Positions 42,156 to 49,212 of a stretch of DNA of 49,212 nucleotides are shown in pieces (position 1 is the first letter of the stretch; every line of letters starts with the position of its first letter). The position numbers were made by a program, and so were the translations under genes. Origin of the DNA: Desmonostoc muscorum FACHB-395 (lineage in GTDB: Bacteria > Cyanobacteriota > Cyanobacteriia > Cyanobacteriales > Nostocaceae); contig NZ_JACJSF010000060.1 of the NCBI RefSeq assembly GCF_014698035.1, positions 1-49,212 on the forward strand, written 5' to 3'. A model generated the notes under the pieces. That model was not told the DNA's origin, made no database searches, and saw only the letters and a list, made by a program, of their open reading frames with translations.

Positions 42156-42765
42156 TTTTGCTTAACCCGCTTAAAGACAGCATTTCATTGACAAAAACGA
42201 ATATATTTTTAAAATTGCAAGAAATTGGTAAAAATAGGCTGTTTTGCCAATTTGGGTACTTAGTTTGAGGAGTAGTATTGCATTCTAGATGTTCTCTAAC
42301 TTGCATTCCCACAGCATATGCAAGCAATGGGGGTACCGAATTTCCGATTTCTCTTTGGGCGTGGAGTATTGCCTCACTAAAATTAAACCAATCAGGATAA
42401 CTGTGCAAGCGGGCAGCTTCTCTTACAGATATAACCCGTGGCTGTTCTGGATGGAGGGGACGTAATGCGGTGCGGTTGCCACTCCCGGCTCTTAACGTCA
42501 CGCAGAATCCATCCCATTGCAGCTTTTTTGATTTGGATTTAGCTTCCCTCGCACCTGGGGGAGTGTTGATGAATTGCTGAATTACTTCTGGTGTATGTGT
42601 TGTAGCTGCGAATCCCGTCCCAATGTTGGTTATTATACTAACATTAGGGAATATTTTTTCAAGATACTTGGCATATTCTCCCTTCACCCAATCTGGATGC
42701 CATTCTTGAGTGTTTTGCTTGGGGAGTAGGGGGACTGGCAACAAGTCCGTGATGTCTATCGACAA
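42112..42765 (-). pseudogene. DNA cytosine-5 methyltransferase, C-terminal part
   Basis: The frame carries the target-recognition region and the last motifs: VISVREAARLHSYPDWFNF (motif IX) and AQREIGNSVPPLLAYAVG (motif X). It directly continues the N-part frame: reading TVRDA, amber, TRSGLSID, ITDLLPVP with no shift. The first possible start is TTG 42765 with no clear ribosome-binding site. The extra 55 residues at the end (CNTTPQTKYPNW...) are not typical. It is either a dead 3' half or the second subunit of a two-chain enzyme like M.AquI, which is split in a similar place. Confidence 0.72.
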
Positions 42766-42780
42766 GCCGCTTCGCGTCTA
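42754..42780. repeat. 27-bp small repeat inserted in the methyltransferase gene
   Basis: On the minus strand TAGACGCGAAGCGGCTTGTC-GATAGAC begins and ends with TAGAC and contributes nine codons, the first an amber. It resembles GC-rich Nostocales small repeats (GACGCGNAGCGGCTTG). It separates TVRDA from ITDLL, which are contiguous in the family. Confidence 0.65.
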
Positions 42781-43377
42781 CGCATCTCTAACTGTATATT
42801 GAGGTTGATGCTTTGGCGGTATAATTTCTCCAAACTTAGATGCAACAAAAAACACCCTTTTTCTAGCTTGCGGAACCCCGTAATCTGAAGCGTTCAGGTT
42901 CCATTTGCTAAGGAAATAATGTTCTTCTAGCACTGCTTGGAGGTTAGCAGTAATGCAGCCAAACTTCTGATTTTCAATCCCCGGCACATTCTCCATGATT
43001 GCCGCAAGGGGATTGAGTTCCAACACCAGCCGAACAAACTCCCCTACCAAAGAGTTTCTCTCATCTTCAACATTTTGCAGTCCAGCAACGCTAAATCCTT
43101 GGCATGGTGGGCCACCAAAAACGGCATGAATTTCCCCGTCCCAATTTATGTACTTCGTCTGAATATGGGCGCGTATTTCTTCTCCTGTCACCTCCCGAAT
43201 GTCTTTGCACAAAACTGTGGCGTGCGGGAAATTATGTTGGTATGTTGCTAAGGCGATGGGATTATTATCAATGGCGATCGCTATTTCAAATCCTGCTGCT
43301 TTAAATCCCAAGTCAAATCCACCCACCCCGGAGAATAGGCTAACAGCTATTTTTTTGTTTGTTGCTGTTGAGTTCAT
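42778..43377 (-). CDS. DNA cytosine-5 methyltransferase, N-terminal part
   Basis: From ATG 43377 (199 residues) the part holds motif I (VSLFSGVGGFDLGFKAAGF), the catalytic motif IV (GGPPCQGFSVAG, Cys near residue 91), motif VI (MENVPGI) and motif VIII (QARKRVFFVAS), ending at PPKHQPQYTVRDA with an amber at 42778-42780. GTG 43422 would extend it but lies within 4 bp of the upstream gene stop, so the ATG with 48 bp spacing is preferred. It methylates cytosine in a DNA site that the sequence does not reveal. The 413-residue gene directly upstream on the same strand may be its partner. No restriction endonuclease is seen. Confidence 0.85.
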   Translation of the reverse strand: MNSTATNKKIAVSLFSGVGGFDLGFKAAGFEIAIAIDNNPIALATYQHNFPHATVLCKDIREVTGEEIRAHIQTKYINWDGEIHAVFGGPPCQGFSVAGLQNVEDERNSLVGEFVRLVLELNPLAAIMENVPGIENQKFGCITANLQAVLEEHYFLSKWNLNASDYGVPQARKRVFFVASKFGEIIPPKHQPQYTVRDA

Positions 43378-43425
43378 CGAGATTCTAATTAATGTTAACT
43401 TCTTGGACTTGGCTTTAAACACATG

Positions 43426-44667
43426 TCAATTACAATCGGAGTTCTGCCTGAGTTTCAAGTCTGCCAACCATCTGTCTAACCGACTATTACTAATTGTTTC
43501 TTCTATTAGTGGGTAATCTGTAGTAAAGACTTTATATACCCCTCCCGACTCAATCTCATAAAAATTGACAATCAACCCTTCACGTTTGGCATTACTAAGC
43601 TTTTTGATTGCCTCTGGAAGCATCTGCCATACAGATTTCCTTTCCGAATCCGAGAGGATCTTCCAAGCTTCTTCTTTAGCTTGTTGATATTGCCATAGTC
43701 CTCGGCGCACTGAGGAATAATCTGAAGCTTTCCGCAATATGTCTGCGAGGACTTCTGCATCAGTTTCTGGGACTTCATTTGTACCGAACATCCCAGCCAA
43801 TGTACTTTCTACTGCCTGAATCTCATCTTCTTCAAAGTCAATGTTTGACTCTTCAGGTTCTTCCAGGTATTCTTCGCAATCATATTCTTCTGTATCCCTT
43901 TGCCACAAGGTTTCAAGTTCTCGCTGCATTACCTCAAGGTTTGTTGGGTTGACGACACTTTCATCGTTGGCAGGAATCAATTCTTCTATGGTGTTAGTGG
44001 GTTGTTCACAAGGGATTAGTTCTCCAAAAGAGCCGATTTCATTCTTGGCTATTTCAGCTTGATGCTTTTCATATAAGTCAGCGATCGCCATTCTGACAAT
44101 TCGCTGCGGTGACAATCCCAATTCCTCTATTAACTTCTCGGTAAACACCCCTGTTTGGTGGTCATCCTCCATAATTTTGCCGAAGGTGTAATATCTATTT
44201 CCATCTGGTGTTGCTCGCCAGTTGCCATCTTTTCTTTCTTGATTCATGGCTTTGAGAAACAATCTTCTTTTCTCAATCAGTTCTAACACTAATCCACAAG
44301 TCAATCCACCAATAGGAATATCTTTTAATTGATCAATTAGGATTTTGTAGTTCACAGAACATAACCGAAGTAGTACCGATATTGGTAAAACCGCTAAGTG
44401 TTGCGGGCAACTGATAAATGCTTGAAAATTCTCGGCAATTCGGAGCGATCGCCTTTCCTCAGCACTGCCCTTATCCCAACCGTACTCTTCTAACAGTGCG
44501 CGATACTCTTTTTTGGTGTAAGTCTGCTTGTACTCGTAGAGTAGGAAAGCCGTATGGAGGTACTCTAGGGTACTTTGCTCTATGTGGGTGGTAGGATTGG
44601 AGTCTACCTGATGCTGCTCGATGTATGAATTATTTGCAAAAGTTGCTGTAGTCATGATGTTGTTCAT
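43426..44667 (-). CDS. Hypothetical protein upstream of the methyltransferase
   Basis: I do not recognise this 413-residue protein. It has a helical N-terminal half (TLEYLHTAFLLYEYKQTYTKKEYRALLEEYGWDKGSAEERRSLRIAENFQAF...LPISVLLRLCSVNYKILIDQLKDIP), a middle FTEKLIEELGLSPQRIVRMAIADLYEKHQAEI, a strongly acidic linker (DTEEYDCEEYLEEPEESNIDFEEDEIQAVE, about residues 268-297) and a C-terminal block with SVWQMLPEAIKKLSNAKREGLIVNFYEI...RLDRWLADLKLRQ. No membrane segment. It shares strand with the methyltransferase, 48 bp from its ATG, and is probably cotranscribed. The tail might bind DNA, but no motif proves that. Confidence 0.62.
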   Translation of the reverse strand: MNNIMTTATFANNSYIEQHQVDSNPTTHIEQSTLEYLHTAFLLYEYKQTYTKKEYRALLEEYGWDKGSAEERRSLRIAENFQAFISCPQHLAVLPISVLLRLCSVNYKILIDQLKDIPIGGLTCGLVLELIEKRRLFLKAMNQERKDGNWRATPDGNRYYTFGKIMEDDHQTGVFTEKLIEELGLSPQRIVRMAIADLYEKHQAEIAKNEIGSFGELIPCEQPTNTIEELIPANDESVVNPTNLEVMQRELETLWQRDTEEYDCEEYLEEPEESNIDFEEDEIQAVESTLAGMFGTNEVPETDAEVLADILRKASDYSSVRRGLWQYQQAKEEAWKILSDSERKSVWQMLPEAIKKLSNAKREGLIVNFYEIESGGVYKVFTTDYPLIEETISNSRLDRWLADLKLRQNSDCN

Positions 44668-44729
44668 GCACTAATATGCGCGGTCTTAATCTCTAAGACT
44701 AAGTTTCCTAATTCGACTAGTTGAATAAG

Positions 44730-45365
44730 TTAAGCTGCTTTCTGCAAGTTTTTTGATGATGATTTGGAGATAGCAGCCAAGGCATAGCCCAAGGTGTACT
44801 TGTGAATTTTGGGCATTTTGTGAAACGACATATCCTGACCCCAATCTTGGACTGACTTGGTGCCAATATGTAATACTTGCGTGAGAGTTTTGACACAAGT
44901 TGCGCGAAAATTGGCGTGAGAGACAGTTTGTAATACTTGTTGTTCGCTTAACCCTTGGAGGAGTATTTTTTCGAGAAACGTTTGAGCATTTACTTCCGGT
45001 GCGTTGTATTCTCCTCTCAAGATGCTCTTTAGCTGTTTTGGCACGATTTCGGCGGCATGAATGTAAGCAAGTGAAACTTTGGAGTAGTTGGGTATCCCAT
45101 CAAAATTGAGATCACTTCCCCACTTGCGAACTGTTGGTCTTTGTACACCTAAGACTGCACATAGTACAGTGATACATTTTTTGCGGTATTGTGAGTCGGT
45201 TTCTTCTTCGAGCAGTTCGGGGGGACTAAGTTTGGCGATATCAAAACAGTGGCGTAGAAATTGTCTGGGTTCTAAGCCTTCTTTGGGTAAGTTTTTGAAG
45301 ATTTCGCAGTATTTCATATTGGACTCGTGCAGAAATTTTGATTGAAACAGGTGTTTTTCTGCCAT
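44730..45365 (-). CDS. Hypothetical protein with two copies of a helix-turn-helix-like module
   Basis: From ATG 45365 (211 residues; TTG 45401 is also open). Two modules align: residues 36-105 (FLRHC...YRKKCITVLCAVLGVQRPTVRKWGSDLNFDGIPNYSKVSLAYIHAAE) and 130-200 (FLEKI...FRATCVKTLTQVLHIGTKSVQDWGQDMSFHKMPKIHKYTLGYALAAIS). Shared are C-x3-L-x2-VL-x-(V/I)-x4-(V)-x2-WG-x-D-(L/M)-x-F-x2-(I/M)P-x3-K-x-(S/T)L. The VLGVQRPTVRKWG segment has the spacing of a helix-turn-helix. The gene is divergent from 45551, with an 18-bp inverted repeat 73 bp upstream. Likely a DNA-binding regulator; that is inference. Confidence 0.6.
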   Translation of the reverse strand: MAEKHLFQSKFLHESNMKYCEIFKNLPKEGLEPRQFLRHCFDIAKLSPPELLEEETDSQYRKKCITVLCAVLGVQRPTVRKWGSDLNFDGIPNYSKVSLAYIHAAEIVPKQLKSILRGEYNAPEVNAQTFLEKILLQGLSEQQVLQTVSHANFRATCVKTLTQVLHIGTKSVQDWGQDMSFHKMPKIHKYTLGYALAAISKSSSKNLQKAA

Positions 45366-45437
45366 CTCAACTTTTTTGTGCTTTTGATTGAAGAATACCA
45401 AATCAACTAATTATGTATGTGTTTTATTTACATTTTT

Positions 45438-45483
45438 TAACTATTTAACAGTGCATAATTATTTTTGCACTGCTAAATAGTTA
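45438..45483. promoter_or_regulatory. 18-bp inverted repeat in the divergent intergenic region
   Basis: TAACTATTTAACAGTGCA (45438-45455), a 10-bp AT spacer, then TGCACTGCTAAATAGTTA (45466-45483): 17 of 18 positions are complementary. It lies almost exactly between the starts at 45365 and 45551 (about 70 bp from each), as expected for an operator of a divergent pair. Confidence 0.75.
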
Positions 45484-45550
45484 CGTTTATTAACGATTTA
45501 GCATACAAAGGCTTCAAATATGCTTTGTGGTTCCGATAGACTGAAGTAAC

Positions 45551-46585
45551 ATGAGTAAACAACAGCCCGAACAAAACCCGAAGCTACCTCCGAAGCGTGG
45601 TCGTCCTGTAGATGCAGAGAAAGACCGCGTGACAGTCCATATTAGTGTTGATATGCGAGGTCAAATTGAGAAGCTAATACCTGATATGGGTAAAAGCTTG
45701 TCAATGGTAGTTAGGAACTTGGTAAATTTGGGTTTAGAGCTTGTTGGTTTATCTCAAAAGGGACTTACTGCTCCTCGGTCAGGTAATTTAGAGGAGTGGC
45801 TTGCAAGTTATACGTCTTTGGGAACTGAGCTGCTTATTGCTTGTGAAACTCTAAATTTGTCAGCTCCAAAATCAGGACAAATAGCTATTTGGCTTTTAGA
45901 CAAAATGGCTTTTGGGTCAAATGACCCTCAAATTATTAATGATGAAGAAGATACTGGTACAAAGCTTTTAGAAAGAATTCGTTTAGGAAAGAAACTGCAA
46001 ACTTTTAGCTTTGAACAAGGGATAAAATTACCTCAAAATGAGGAATTTGCTACTTGGTTGGGGCAGTTATATGCTAATGCTGCTATTGGACAAGAGTTTG
46101 TAGCTGCTTGTCAGACGCTGGATTTGCAGTTACCAGAGACAGGAAAACTACAGGAATGGTTGCAGGATTTGGAGGTGCGTTCGCGCAGTGTCTCCGCAGG
46201 AGAATTGCCCTTGGCGACTCCTCAAGGAGCATCGCACAGCGTCTCCGCAGTAGAATCGCAATTATCAAACGAGTTATTAGAAGAATGCGATCGACTGGGG
46301 ATAGAGCCGCCAAAACCTGGTGAGGTTGTAGCGTGGCTACAAAATACCCGCCCTGCGGTATTTGAGCAGTCAATGCACGAACATAGGTTACCTTTTACGG
46401 ATGATGGTTTGCCTTTAGGGGGGTCGCAACCTTTTTTGGAGCATTTACTTACACTAAATGCACCGCCAACTGAAGATGAGGAGTATGACATTGCTCATAG
46501 GTTTGGTGTAGATCCAGCGCATCTTAAGGATTTGATATCCCGCATGAGGTTTGACAAAAACGGACAGACCAATAATTGTCATTAA
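45551..46585 (+). CDS. Hypothetical AT-hook / CopG-like protein with five internal repeats
   Basis: The 344-residue protein has an AT-hook-like PPKRGRPVD near residues 13-21, a ribbon-helix-helix-like block (VTVHISVDMRGQIEKLIPDMGKSLSMVVRNLVNLGLELV, 27-65), and five units of a motif (L/V)-x2-AC-(E/D)-x-L-x-L-x2-P-x2-G-x-(L/I/V)-x2-WL near residues 66-84, 92-115, 147-170, 182-204 and 241-263. Residues of about 210-236 (SRSVSAGELPLATPQGASHS...) are encoded by a small dispersed repeat inserted in frame. It is divergent from 44730 and adjoins 46606. No known family is recognised; DNA binding is plausible from the N-terminus. Confidence 0.62.
   Translation: MSKQQPEQNPKLPPKRGRPVDAEKDRVTVHISVDMRGQIEKLIPDMGKSLSMVVRNLVNLGLELVGLSQKGLTAPRSGNLEEWLASYTSLGTELLIACETLNLSAPKSGQIAIWLLDKMAFGSNDPQIINDEEDTGTKLLERIRLGKKLQTFSFEQGIKLPQNEEFATWLGQLYANAAIGQEFVAACQTLDLQLPETGKLQEWLQDLEVRSRSVSAGELPLATPQGASHSVSAVESQLSNELLEECDRLGIEPPKPGEVVAWLQNTRPAVFEQSMHEHRLPFTDDGLPLGGSQPFLEHLLTLNAPPTEDEEYDIAHRFGVDPAHLKDLISRMRFDKNGQTNNCH
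46178..46258. repeat. Small dispersed repeat inserted in frame in the repeat protein
   Basis: The stretch contains GCGCAGTGTCTCCGCAGGAG and GCACAGCGTCTCCGCAGTAG, two near-identical blocks 50 bp apart with CCTTGGCGACTCCTCAAGG-like hairpin sequence between. It encodes a Ser/Ala/Gly-rich patch between the fourth and fifth protein repeats, unlike the rest of the protein. Confidence 0.7.
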
Positions 46586-46605
46586 TAAGCTTGGGGCATA
46601 AATGC

Positions 46606-47400
46606 ATGGATGCCATTGAAGATTCCTCAACGTTGTGGACTTTACTATGCAAGCCTGGATGGGAAATTAAACCCAATCCAGTAAAGCATCTACTCAAAAT
46701 TAAAGCTCCTGACTACCAGGAAGCATTAATGCTTTATACCAACTATCGGAAATTTCTAGCAATGTGGGCGGCATCCCTCGATTGTACCTGTGCTTTGATA
46801 GGAATTCAGGGGATGCGTGGGTCTGCATTCAAAATTCTTGCAGCAACGCCAGCATCGCAGCAGAAGTTATACGAAGACTTGATTTTTGCGAGCTTACGAA
46901 AGTCGGTTAGTTGTGATTCAGAAAGACTAGTTAATCGGAAATTTGAGAATGATATCAGCAAGTATTCAGGGTTTTACATTGCTGAAACTTGTTTGCACCC
47001 TGAGCTTAGACCAATTGTTGATGAAATATTCTCAAACCCAGATAAGAAACTTGCCTTAACACGAATGTCTGACAATTTGCAATTGATCGTGTCCGCATCA
47101 GCAGCACGGGCGATGAGTTCTGACTCCCAAGATGTGGTGCGTCGCCGAACGACTGATTTTTGGCACGCTAGAGACTACAAATGTTTTTTGCGGATGTTCA
47201 AGCAAGATGGGGGAGTGGGGTTTGAAATTACTTACCAAGCAACAACCAATCTCCCAAAAATTAATCCTTTGGCACCGTGGGCGCGGTTTACTACAAGCTA
47301 TCGGTTTTTTGAAATTGATGTTGGCGATCGCACAGAAGTGTACCGTTTGGGCGAAGGTAAAGATATTACCCTAATCAGTCGTCCCAAGGTTATTTCATAA
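46606..47400 (+). CDS. Hypothetical protein
   Basis: I do not recognise this protein. ATG 46606 (264 residues, MDAIEDSSTLW) is preferred; a TTG at 46576 overlaps the stop of the preceding gene. It is soluble, with a helical start (LWTLLCKPGWEIKPNPVKHLLKIKAPDYQEALMLYTNYRKFLAMWAAS), a central block ERLVNRKFENDISKYSGFYIAETCLHPELRPIVDEIFSN and a C-terminal FWHARDYKCFLRMFKQDGGVGFEITYQATTNLPKINPLAPWARFTTSYRFFEIDVGDRTEVYRLGEG. Cys residues are scattered and no metal motif is clear. It is 21 bp after the repeat protein and 15 bp before 47415, so the three genes are one operon. Confidence 0.58.
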   Translation: MDAIEDSSTLWTLLCKPGWEIKPNPVKHLLKIKAPDYQEALMLYTNYRKFLAMWAASLDCTCALIGIQGMRGSAFKILAATPASQQKLYEDLIFASLRKSVSCDSERLVNRKFENDISKYSGFYIAETCLHPELRPIVDEIFSNPDKKLALTRMSDNLQLIVSASAARAMSSDSQDVVRRRTTDFWHARDYKCFLRMFKQDGGVGFEITYQATTNLPKINPLAPWARFTTSYRFFEIDVGDRTEVYRLGEGKDITLISRPKVIS

Positions 47401-47414
47401 TATAGCGAGGTTTT

Positions 47415-48266
47415 ATGGCAGTAAGATTCCTAGAAAACAAGAGCAGTGGCAATATTCTAGAGATTAGTAGAGCTAGACTTTTAGAGCTTACCCCCAATGT
47501 TTATCCCCTCACTTGGGAAGCGATTCTTTCAGGTAATGGTGACAGTGCAGCTATCTTGGGTGCAGGTTTTGCCGAACGTGAAGTTTTTTTTGGTTTTGAG
47601 GGAGTTGACTTAACGCGCTACCAACTTCCGACAATCGATTGTTACGACATTGCTCCTAACCCACCAGAAAAGTTTTTAGCTTTACGCAGCCAATATCCAA
47701 ACCTACAGTTAAATTATTTTTGCGATCGCAATCTAGCAGAACTAGAACTGACAAAACTTTACGCTCCTAATAGCCTGCGGCTAGTTTCGGTTCATGGAGT
47801 ATTAGATTACTTGCAACTAAATGCGGTTACAAAAACATTACTTGATATCGTGAAGGTGCAGCCAGAGGCAATATCGATACGGTTATTTTTAATGGGCAAC
47901 CCGTGGTCGCGGAATTTTGCAAGTATAAAGCAACTGGCGATGGAATTAAATTCAATAGAAATTACTACAAGTGGCTTATTTGAGCCGATTGATTTTGATA
48001 TATTTTGTCGTACAGGTGTTGTGCAATTAAATATTTTAGACCAGGATAAAATTGAACATAATTTGTTACCAAGTTACGGCGCGTCTCATGTCATGCCTGA
48101 TAAATTAGTTGGTTATTTAAATAATCAAGGATATCAGCTTGTTGCAACTGATGTGTACTCACTTTCAAGTCAAGATTTGCAAGGGGATGAATCGCAAAAT
48201 CATAATAGTAATAAAGATGTATTTTTAGATAATCCACATGGGATGTTGTTATTTTTTAAACGATAA
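47415..48266 (+). CDS. Possible Rossmann-fold methyltransferase-like protein
   Basis: The 283-residue protein has features of a class I SAM-binding fold but no full match: AAILGAGFAEREVFFGF (glycine-rich motif I near residue 46), IDCYDIAPNPPEKFLALRSQYPNLQL (acidic end of strand 2) and LRLVSVHGVLDYLQL (motif near strand 4). The C-terminal half is unrecognised. Alternatively it is an unrelated Rossmann-like protein. It is the third gene after 45551 and 46606, with 15-bp spacing, so probably works with them. Confidence 0.48.
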   Translation: MAVRFLENKSSGNILEISRARLLELTPNVYPLTWEAILSGNGDSAAILGAGFAEREVFFGFEGVDLTRYQLPTIDCYDIAPNPPEKFLALRSQYPNLQLNYFCDRNLAELELTKLYAPNSLRLVSVHGVLDYLQLNAVTKTLLDIVKVQPEAISIRLFLMGNPWSRNFASIKQLAMELNSIEITTSGLFEPIDFDIFCRTGVVQLNILDQDKIEHNLLPSYGASHVMPDKLVGYLNNQGYQLVATDVYSLSSQDLQGDESQNHNSNKDVFLDNPHGMLLFFKR

Positions 48267-48471
48267 AATACTCATTTGAATCGAGCTAATCAACGAAAAT
48301 GAATCCGTCCACAATGAGAATTTATGAAATTTCGTGAGTTAAATTCTCAAAGCATAAGGCGCTCGCTACTCCAAGGAAGCTATCTCAAAGTCGTACTACA
48401 AAATATTGCTTACTCTAAAAAACTAAGTGTTATTACCTAGCGTGGCAAAACTTACTAGAGAAGACGACTCT

Positions 48472-49212
48472 CTAAATTAGCCAAGTAACCCTTGGGGTCT
48501 CTGCGAAATCGATATTGTTCAATTCTGGCAATGCGTAGTGTTTTTGCAATTGAGAGCGTAATTCGAGCCAAGTAACGATATCAACTTGTGCTAAATCAGA
48601 TGCGGTAAAAGAATGAAGTTTAGTAGCGATGGCACAGGCAAGTTTGACAGAACCACGAATAACGAGGGATGAGGGGGCAACCTTACGACCAGTACAACGA
48701 CGTTGATGATGACGTAGCATACCAAAAGCATGTTCTAAGTCATTATTAGTTCGGGGAAAATCTTCAATTTCGTAACAATGAAAAAGTTCAGACCAGTAGT
48801 TATGGGTAGTTTTTATAAAGTTATCGATTGCGGTATTGAGTGTACCAGCTTTCTGTTTTTGTTGGGACATTTCTGTTAATAGTTCCTGATAACTTTGTTT
48901 AACTCCAGCAGCATCAAGACCTATTTTATTATTAAGAATATTACTAGCCTTATCAACCCATTGATATGCAACTATAACAGGTAAAAATAAAGATGCAGTT
49001 GCAGATAACCCTTTAGATATCAGGTGTTTTAGGTTGACTAAAGGTGGTGGTAAAGCACTTTTTTTCCATCCGTTCTAAGCTTTGTTCTATCAAAGTCAAA
49101 TTTTCTTGTAACTTTAATCCAGATGCCTCTAACGGTGGATGACCATCATTGGTTATAGAACTACGGACTGCCGAGCAATAATCTTCAATAATAGTCACCA
49201 AATCCTTATCTT
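48472..49212 (-). pseudogene. Transposase C-terminal part with frameshift, cut by the window edge
   Basis: The minus strand encodes the end of a transposase: EDFPRTNNDLEHAFGMLRHHQRRCTGRKVAPSSLVIRGSVKL, a common signature of a cyanobacterial transposase family. From ATG 48870 the frame extends upstream without stops through AYQWVDKASNILNNKIGLDAAGVKQSYQELLTEM to near 49030, but the part beyond (EDYCSAVRSSITNDGHPPLEASGLKLQENLTLIEQSLERM) is in another frame. The shift falls in a run of seven A near 49050-49060; one A fewer would join them (MEKSALPPPLVN). The gene continues past 49212. A sequencing error or a real mutation is possible. Confidence 0.65.

Noticed and set aside
26936..42780. Amber codon recoding, because two genes have in-frame TAG
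   Set aside because: Several intact genes in the window end in TAG (17255 gene, 28390 gene, 30979 gene), so TAG is an ordinary stop; the two cases are a point mutation and a repeat insertion.
46083..46491. Minus-strand ORFs inside the 45551 gene
   Set aside because: They arise from the GC-rich repeat insertion, which is open in several frames; no start context or family match.
49030..49070. Programmed frameshift in the edge transposase at the A7 run
   Set aside because: Joining the frames needs a +1 shift, while IS slippery sites of this type normally give -1; the -1 frame runs into a stop. A simple indel or sequencing error is more likely.

Overview
The window comes from a cyanobacterium, most likely a filamentous Nostoc/Anabaena/Calothrix-type genome. 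The HIP1 palindrome GCGATCGC occurs throughout, inside genes and between them. Intergenic DNA carries the small GC-rich mosaic repeats and the 'attcgtaattcgtaat' and 'aaccacagag...agaacacagag' interspersed sequences I associate with Nostocales. Several proteins are cyanobacterial types (DUF3611, an RppA/RppB-like two-component pair, a 7TM-HD hydrolase). I saw no rRNA, tRNA or CRISPR array.

Layout. 0-2.3 kb: a truncated Fe-S reductase-like gene, then a SnoaL-like protein and an isoprenylcysteine-methyltransferase-like protein next to a MarR regulator; near-identical palindromic operators lie in front of marR and of its target pair. 2.4-6.7 kb: envelope genes (peptidoglycan-binding protein, DUF3611, DUF2254, MscS channel) with remnants of an M48 protease and a DUF389 protein. 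6.9-9.1 kb: RppB/RppA-like kinase and regulator. 9.8-26 kb: a metabolic and transport block with a glycine-zipper protein, GMC oxidoreductase, SMP-30 lactonase, DoxX, a two-domain VOC protein, a short-chain dehydrogenase, an amylo-1,6-glucosidase-like enzyme, a permease, a CDF metal exporter, a GH15 glucoamylase-like enzyme, a cupin and a Na+/H+ antiporter. 26.2-28.4 kb: a hydrolase broken by an amber codon and an insertion sequence whose 3' part is inverted in place. 28.4-41.3 kb: 7TM-HD protein, PD-(D/E)XK-like protein, Phd-like antitoxin, three further two-component regions, a class A PBP and a ClC exchanger with CBS and USP domains. 41.6-49.2 kb: an accessory segment of fossils, a cytosine-5 methyltransferase split by a small repeat, four unrecognised genes around a strong 18-bp inverted repeat, one methyltransferase-like gene, and a frameshifted transposase at the window edge.

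How it may work together (inference). The 10-26 kb genes could release glucose from alpha-glucans (17255, 21663), oxidise it (16278, perhaps 10278) and open the lactone (12543). The channels, antiporter, ClC exchanger, PBP and sensor kinases suggest an envelope/ion stress theme. A direct repeat of the form RTGAAAT-N4-ATGAAAT with 11-bp spacing lies in front of the rppA-like gene, the GMC/SMP-30 pair, the VOC/SDR pair and clcA, so these may form one regulon.

The window also shows much gene decay and remodelling: at least nine fragments or interrupted genes, and three places where short dispersed repeats sit in frame inside protein-coding sequence. The best candidate for an undescribed system is the 43.4-48.3 kb block: a protein with two copies of a putative helix-turn-helix module, divergent from a protein with an AT-hook-like motif and five internal repeats, sharing one central inverted repeat, with companion genes on both sides.
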